Below are positions 59,457 through 64,000 of a stretch of 64,000 nucleotides of DNA, piece after piece. Numbering within the stretch: position 1 is the first letter of the stretch; every line of letters begins with the position of its first letter. The stretch spans positions 60,445 through 124,444 of the forward strand of contig JBAXTE010000008.1 in NCBI GenBank assembly GCA_037130365.1, given 5' to 3'. The translations under genes were made by a program, and so were the position numbers. Under the pieces are notes generated by a model. That model ran no database searches, was not told the origin of the DNA, and saw only the letters and a list, made by a program, of their open reading frames with translations. Source of the stretch: JBAXTE01 sp037130365 (lineage in GTDB: Bacteria > Bacteroidota > Bacteroidia > Bacteroidales > WCHB1-69).

Positions 59457-60248
59457 TTATTTTGAAGTTACTGTTGAAAAATTAAGTTCGGTTAAATATT
59501 CATAATAGGAGCTTCGAGCGTGATCGGACAAATCGAATTGAACGGGATGAACCGATACATAATTGTTTTCAACGGCCCAAACATCCGTATCCGTTCCTTC
59601 GTCTTGATTTAAAAACTCGCCAGTAAGCCAATAATATGCTTGACCATGAGGATCCATGTGTGGAATTAAATCTTCCTTCCAATAACCTTTGGCTTGGCGG
59701 GTAATTTTAATTCCCTTAATCATTTCGAGTGGAATATTTGGAACATTTACATTAAGGCAACCATGCGAAGGGATTGAGTTTTCGAGTGCTGCTTTAATTA
59801 TTTGACGGGCAATAACTTTTGAAGCAGTAAAATCAGCATCTGCATCGTAACTCAACAGCGAAAAACCAATGGATGGAATTTGTTCAAAAGCAGCTTCCAA
59901 AGCGGCTGCCATTGTCCCAGAGTAAATAATGCTAATTGCGGTATTTGCCCCATGATTGATTCCAGAAACCACCAAGTCGGGTACTTTATTCATAATTACT
60001 TTTTGCGCTAACTTTACACAATCTACAGGAGTTCCGTTGGTGATATATTCTACCACATTGTCGTATTCAGCTACTTTTTTTATGCGTAATGGAACATTCA
60101 TGGTAATTGCATGACTCATTCCACTACGTGGACCATCGGGAGCCACCACGACAACATCGCCAAACTCTTGAGCAACTTCAATTAAACATCTAATTCCTTT
60201 GGCCACAATTCCATCATCGTTGACCACGAGTATTGTTGGTTTGTTCAT
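59457..60248 (-). CDS. surE: 5'/3'-nucleotidase SurE
   Basis: 263 residues. Metal-binding ILVVNDDGIVAKGIRCL with the DD pair, VVVAPDGPRSGMSHAITM, and GTPVDCVKLA ... PDLVVSGINHGANTA all present. SurE dephosphorylates nucleoside monophosphates. It is the first of the three genes surE, small membrane protein, lpxB, and lies 28 bases after the upstream glycosyltransferase gene. Confidence 0.97.
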   Translation of the reverse strand: MNKPTILVVNDDGIVAKGIRCLIEVAQEFGDVVVVAPDGPRSGMSHAITMNVPLRIKKVAEYDNVVEYITNGTPVDCVKLAQKVIMNKVPDLVVSGINHGANTAISIIYSGTMAAALEAAFEQIPSIGFSLLSYDADADFTASKVIARQIIKAALENSIPSHGCLNVNVPNIPLEMIKGIKITRQAKGYWKEDLIPHMDPHGQAYYWLTGEFLNQDEGTDTDVWAVENNYVSVHPVQFDLSDHARSSYYEYLTELNFSTVTSK

Positions 60249-60276
60249 TTAGTTCGATTTTTTTTAATTTTCAAAT

Positions 60277-61500
60277 TTACAATAAAATTTGCTCATAAAC
60301 TTTAGCGTATTTTTCAACGCCATCGGCTAATGAATAGTATTTTTGAGATGCTTTTATAAAAACTGATTTTTCTTGTTTTAAAAGCTCGTCAATTTGCGAA
60401 ATCGCTTTATCAAAATCAACATCAGAAAAGCCATTCACAATAATTCCACATTGCGTATCGGAGATAATCGCATCCACATCCCCAACCCCCGCATTGGCTA
60501 TGGTAGGGATTCCCATGGCTAAAATTTCGCCCATTTTAACAGGTGACGACGCTTGTTTCGAAAAAACAGGCTTGATGAAAAATAGGGCGAGTTTACTTAA
60601 TAAAAGAAGTTCGGGGACTTCGTTTCGTTTGGCTGATTTTACGATTATCGCTTCTTTAGGAACACTATTTTTTTCGGCGTACGATTCAATTAATGATTTA
60701 GAATCGGGGGTGATTAATAGAAATTTTGCTTTGGGATTGTGTGTCAATAATCGTTTGAAAAACTGGAACATTTCATCGCCCATATACCAAGTCCCGAGCG
60801 AGCCCAAATAGGAAATCACAAAGTCATCATCGTAAATTTGAAGCTCTTTTTGCCACTGTTTAACTCGAGTTTCATCCACATTCAAGCGATTAAAATGGTT
60901 CAAATCGGCACAACAAGGAATTACCTGAATTGGTGTTTGTTCAAATCCCGACCATGAATGGATAATGCGTTTTCCAGCTTCTGTCAACGAAATAGTATAA
61001 GCAGCATCGTGGAGAAAGGCTTTCTCTTTTTGTTTAAAGAAGTGATAAACCTTACGAAAAAGGGGATTTGAGAGCTTCCAAATATTTCCATCTACACGTT
61101 CATCGGCATAGAAACCACGCATATCGAAGATAAATGGAACGTTTGATTTTCGTTTAAGATACGCCCCACCCATTGATGAAATATGGCTACGACAATGGCT
61201 CAACGAGAAGTGATATTGCTTTTGTAATTTCTTTATCAATCGCTTAAGTTGGTAAACATCCCAAAGGGTCGATAAAATTGGCGGTTTTTTAGTATAATTT
61301 AATGGTTTCCATACAATATTTGCTTTTGTGCAAATAGCTTCAATAGTTGATTTATTGCTTTCGAAGCGCTCCTCTTTTTCGAACGAAATCAGTACAATTT
61401 GATACCCTTTTTGCGATAATCCAACTAAGTAAGGCAAAACCTGCGATTGCCCCAATGGGTCGGTCATCCCATCGTACGAAATATAAAGAATAGCACTCAT
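60277..61500 (-). CDS. Glycosyltransferase, GT4-like
   Basis: 407 residues. ILYISYDGMTDPLGQSQVLPYL at the N-terminus is a common start of Bacteroidota GT4-like enzymes; VPFIFDMRGFYADERVDG in the middle and SYLGSLGTWYMGDEMF, KMGEILAMGIPTIANAGVGDVD in the nucleotide-binding half. Probable role in surface polysaccharide or LPS synthesis. A -7 element TATATTTG sits at 61527-61520 on the minus strand, 20 bases before the ATG. Confidence 0.85.
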   Translation of the reverse strand: MSAILYISYDGMTDPLGQSQVLPYLVGLSQKGYQIVLISFEKEERFESNKSTIEAICTKANIVWKPLNYTKKPPILSTLWDVYQLKRLIKKLQKQYHFSLSHCRSHISSMGGAYLKRKSNVPFIFDMRGFYADERVDGNIWKLSNPLFRKVYHFFKQKEKAFLHDAAYTISLTEAGKRIIHSWSGFEQTPIQVIPCCADLNHFNRLNVDETRVKQWQKELQIYDDDFVISYLGSLGTWYMGDEMFQFFKRLLTHNPKAKFLLITPDSKSLIESYAEKNSVPKEAIIVKSAKRNEVPELLLLSKLALFFIKPVFSKQASSPVKMGEILAMGIPTIANAGVGDVDAIISDTQCGIIVNGFSDVDFDKAISQIDELLKQEKSVFIKASQKYYSLADGVEKYAKVYEQILL

Positions 61501-61587
61501 ATTATATCGTGTTAAAGTGCAAATATAGTCATTTTATTTTACGTAATTTTTCAGACAGCAACCTGAAATATTCATTTTCAAAACAAA

Positions 61588-61618
61588 AAAAGCCATATTG
61601 AAATTTTCAACTGGCCTT
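61588..61618 (-). terminator. Terminator of the quinone-reductase-like gene
   Basis: On the minus strand an imperfect stem (GGCCAGTTGAAA / TTTCAATATGGC) is followed by a T7 run, 23 bases after the stop at 61641. Confidence 0.7.
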
Positions 61619-61640
61619 TTCTATTTAGTGTTTTGAGTTA

Positions 61641-62219
61641 TTATTTTCCAGACTTTCCATCTTCAAAAACAGAGTTTAACCATTGTTTTCGCTTTGATTC
61701 TTGTGAAGATTTCATAGGACTAAAAACAGAAGTTTTCACCGTTTTAATTCCACAAAAACCTAAAATGCCTTTTCTTAATGCATGAATTCCAGGTTGATGT
61801 GCAATACATTTATAGTACCAATATGGTGAGTCCATAGTAACAATTAAATGCGCTGTTTTTCCAATTAAAAGTTTATCCCAAAGTGGGGAGTTTTCACGAT
61901 ATTTGAAGGCAAAGCCGGGTAAGAATGTACGATCGATAAACCCTTTAAGTAGCGCTGGGAAAGTACTCCACCAATTGGGATAAATAATTACAATATGATT
62001 TGATTCGGAAATCATTTTTTGAACTTCAATTATATCGGGTTCAAGCGGCGTTGGAACTCTGAATCCTTTAGGCAAGTTAATATTGAATTGCAACTCGTTT
62101 AAATTCACAAGTTTACAGGTGTGATTTCCCGCTTCAGTACCTTTTAAGTAACTTTCGGCTAATGCTTTACAAAAACTCTCTTGGTCGGGGTGAGCATTAA
62201 TAATAAGTATGTTTTTCAT
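61641..62219 (-). CDS. NAD(P)H dehydrogenase (quinone)-like flavodoxin-fold protein
   Basis: 192 residues from ATG 62219; the longer frame to a TTG at 62261 is rejected because the -7 element TAATTTTG lies between (62250-62243). Begins NILIINAHPDQESFCKALAE, the flavodoxin-2 (MdaB/Kef-regulator/NQO1) signature, and has IVIIYPNWWSTFPALLKGFIDRTFLPGFAF, typical of the group. It reduces quinones or related electrophiles using NAD(P)H. Substrate unknown. Confidence 0.9.
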   Translation of the reverse strand: MKNILIINAHPDQESFCKALAESYLKGTEAGNHTCKLVNLNELQFNINLPKGFRVPTPLEPDIIEVQKMISESNHIVIIYPNWWSTFPALLKGFIDRTFLPGFAFKYRENSPLWDKLLIGKTAHLIVTMDSPYWYYKCIAHQPGIHALRKGILGFCGIKTVKTSVFSPMKSSQESKRKQWLNSVFEDGKSGK

Positions 62220-62242
62220 AGGATTATTGTATTTGTTTGTGC

Positions 62243-62250
62243 CAAAATTA
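62243..62250 (-). promoter_or_regulatory. Putative -7 element of the quinone-reductase-like gene
   Basis: TAATTTTG on the minus strand, 24 bases before the ATG at 62219; it decides the start codon. Confidence 0.5.
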
Positions 62251-62515
62251 TTTAAAATCAAATTTCGTTACTAATATTTTCCGCTGAACAGAAAAAAAAC
62301 ACGATTAACCCCGAATTATTAGGCTTGAATAAAAAATAGTTCATTGAACGCTTCAGAAATGGTCAATATTATATCTAGAAGCGGTATTACTTGCAAAAGC
62401 AAAGCGCCCAAAACAACCGTTTTAAGAGTGAAAAAACTTATCCAAGTATTTAATTTCCGAACTTTACTAACTCAAAAACAGTATTAAATCAACTTTATTT
62501 TGCTAAAAAATTGGA

Positions 62516-64000
62516 TTATTGAATTAACGTTACAGATGTTGAGGTTTGAAATAATTTGTCTTTGGTGTAATCACATTTATATTTAATTACACAGAAATAG
62601 ACTCCTTCTGGGCAAATTTGTCCCTTATATTTTCCATTCCACTTAGCATTAAGATCGGTTTGCTCATAAAGTAATTCACCCCAACGATTGAAGATCTGTA
62701 CGTTAAGATAAGAAAGGTTATTAGCAACAATATAATAATTATCGTTTATGTTATCACTATTTGGAGTAAATGTGTTAGGTGCCCAAACAGTGCAAGGGCA
62801 AGGGAGAATATTAATAGCATCCGAAGAGGTACACGGACCATCAGTGGCTTGAACCCAATAAGTACCAGGTTGTAAAACTGAAATATGAGAATCTATTGAG
62901 CCAGTACTCCACAAATATGAATTAAAACCATAGCCTGCATTTAATTCAAGGAACTGATTGTCGCACAGCATAGTATCTATTCCTAAATAAATTGGGGTCG
63001 ATTGAACCGATGTGATATAAATTGTGTCGCTATTGCTACAATTATTGGTGGAAGAGGAGGTTACCCAATAAGAACCTGCCGTGTTTATTGTGATTGAATG
63101 TCCTGTAAATCCAGTTGACCATATTGATGTACCGGTATTTAAACCATCTGTTAATATTAACGAACTACCAAAACACAAGGTAGTATCTGCTCCCAAATTC
63201 GGAGTTGGAATAGGAACAAAAGAAACAATTATGGAATCACGATAAGGACAAATATTGTTATTTTCAATTTGCAACCAATAAGTTCCAGATTGGTTAATAT
63301 CAATGCTATTGCTTGTGTTACCCGTTGACCAAAGATACGAATAAGAACCAGATGGAGCATTTAATACCAAATTAGTAGTGTCGCATAATGTTGTATCATT
63401 TCCAAGAGAAAATTGGCCAGATTGTATTAAGTTTATGTGGATTGTATCGGTAGCAAAACAATTACTTCCTAAAAATCCTTTTACCCAATAAGTCCCTGAT
63501 GAATTAACTGTTATGGATGGTGTTGTTGCTCCTGTGCTCCAAAGTAATGAAGTAAAAGTTCCAGTAGGAGTTAATGTAATTGGACTATTGGAACAAATTG
63601 TTGTGTCTGCTGGAAGAACTATTGAAGGTGAACTCACCAGAATATTTATACTCAAAGGCTCAACCGCACATGCGCTAGTATTTGCATTAACAGTGTAAGT
63701 TCCATTAATTTGGTTTCCAGTAGCTATAAAATACGGGTTTTGAATAGTTGCGGAAAAACCATTTGGCCCTGCCCATAAATAAGTTGTAGAATTATCTCCG
63801 TCAATTGAATCTGAATATAACCGAATTGTATCTCCGATACAAAATTGATTAGTAGGTGAATGGTTCGTTGTTACCCAATCTAATTGAGATTTATTAAACT
63901 CTGAAAAAAAACCATATCTACATCCAGTTACTGATGCTTGACCATTAATTACAGCTAAATGAAAATTGCTGGTTGAATTCTTCACTCGAATAAATGAATT
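62516..64000 (-). CDS. Secreted repeat protein with type IX secretion (gliding-associated) C-terminal domain, 5' end outside window
   Basis: The frame is open to the window edge (at least 494 residues visible), so the GTG at 63985 is not the start. Residues 45 to 390 hold four or five related beta-sandwich repeats of about 75-85 residues, each with a cysteine-containing strand LGxDTTLC or TICSNS and a strand LWSTG...ITVNSSGTYWV; the pattern is PKD/Ig-like. The last 90 residues are the type B sorting domain: APNTFTPNSDNINDNYYI, VQIFNRWGELLYEQ, WNGKYKGQICPEGVYFCVIKY. This directs export by T9SS and surface attachment. Likely an adhesin or a component of extracellular matrix; the N-terminal part is needed to say more. 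Confidence 0.9.
   Translation of the reverse strand, partial: NSFIRVKNSTSNFHLAVINGQASVTGCRYGFFSEFNKSQLDWVTTNHSPTNQFCIGDTIRLYSDSIDGDNSTTYLWAGPNGFSATIQNPYFIATGNQINGTYTVNANTSACAVEPLSINILVSSPSIVLPADTTICSNSPITLTPTGTFTSLLWSTGATTPSITVNSSGTYWVKGFLGSNCFATDTIHINLIQSGQFSLGNDTTLCDTTNLVLNAPSGSYSYLWSTGNTSNSIDINQSGTYWLQIENNNICPYRDSIIVSFVPIPTPNLGADTTLCFGSSLILTDGLNTGTSIWSTGFTGHSITINTAGSYWVTSSSTNNCSNSDTIYITSVQSTPIYLGIDTMLCDNQFLELNAGYGFNSYLWSTGSIDSHISVLQPGTYWVQATDGPCTSSDAINILPCPCTVWAPNTFTPNSDNINDNYYIVANNLSYLNVQIFNRWGELLYEQTDLNAKWNGKYKGQICPEGVYFCVIKYKCDYTKDKLFQTSTSVTLIQ

Noticed and set aside
62220..62261. Longer quinone-reductase-like protein from TTG at 62261
   Set aside because: A -7 element lies between that TTG and ATG 62219, and the family motif begins right after the ATG.
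1..64000. CRISPR arrays, tRNA or rRNA genes, prophage or intact IS elements
   Set aside because: I read the spacers and found no regular direct repeats, cloverleaf-like sequences, transposase or phage genes; short repeats at 51600-51670 have no regular spacer structure.

Overview
The window is AT-rich and reads as a chromosomal segment of a member of the Bacteroidota. The signs are: a type IX secretion (gliding-type) C-terminal sorting domain on a repeat-built surface protein at the right edge; many upstream regions with the Bacteroidota -7 element TAnnTTTG (several with a TTG/TTTG about 18-20 bases upstream) and almost no Shine-Dalgarno sequences; the futalosine route to menaquinone; a glycine/ornithine-lipid acyltransferase pair; and a fused 2-oxoacid:ferredoxin oxidoreductase. 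I cannot place it to genus. I saw no rRNA, tRNA, CRISPR array, intact insertion sequence or prophage.

Layout. 1-1627: 3' part of mutS. 2038-4921: a PadR regulator translationally coupled to two membrane proteins that carry repeated GldL-like TM-loop units. 5145-8033: a lone MacB/FtsX-type permease divergent from purH. 8241-13360: a polytopic membrane protein, then leftward rmlD-like, UDP-xylose synthase and UDP-glucose dehydrogenase genes (nucleotide-sugar supply). 13562-15610: secreted M49 peptidase. 15893-23260: a five-gene Dlt-like cluster (adenylating ligase fused to a GNAT domain, carrier protein, two SGNH proteins, MBOAT acyltransferase), the most interesting system here. 23398-25627: membrane AraC-type regulator, a C-terminally truncated DUF6544-like gene and a HemG-like flavodoxin.

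25695-28939 (leftward): LolA-like protein, YidD with a signal peptide, two related TPR/membrane proteins, and a separately transcribed small membrane protein. 29027-31487: mqnB-mqnD-hldD operon. 31612-34885: small lipoprotein and gcvP. 35309-39514: very large hybrid histidine kinase. 39683-42125: glsA/glsB-like lipid acyltransferases and engB. 42096-48470 (leftward): glycosyltransferase, asparagine-synthase family protein, a propeller/permuted NlpC-P60-like protein, aldehyde dehydrogenase. 48706-54731 (rightward): korAB and a three-subunit transhydrogenase, i.e. ferredoxin and NADPH redox supply. 54809-62219 (leftward): elbB, ChaN-like, SpoIID-like, lpxB, small membrane protein, surE, glycosyltransferase, quinone-reductase-like flavoprotein. 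62516-64000: 3' part of the secreted repeat protein.

The common theme is envelope construction: lipid A (lpxB, hldD), aminolipids, UDP-sugars, glycosyltransferases, lipoprotein and membrane-protein handling, and a probable surface-acylation machine, mixed with housekeeping redox and nucleotide genes. All family calls rest on reading motifs in the translated sequence; no database search was possible.
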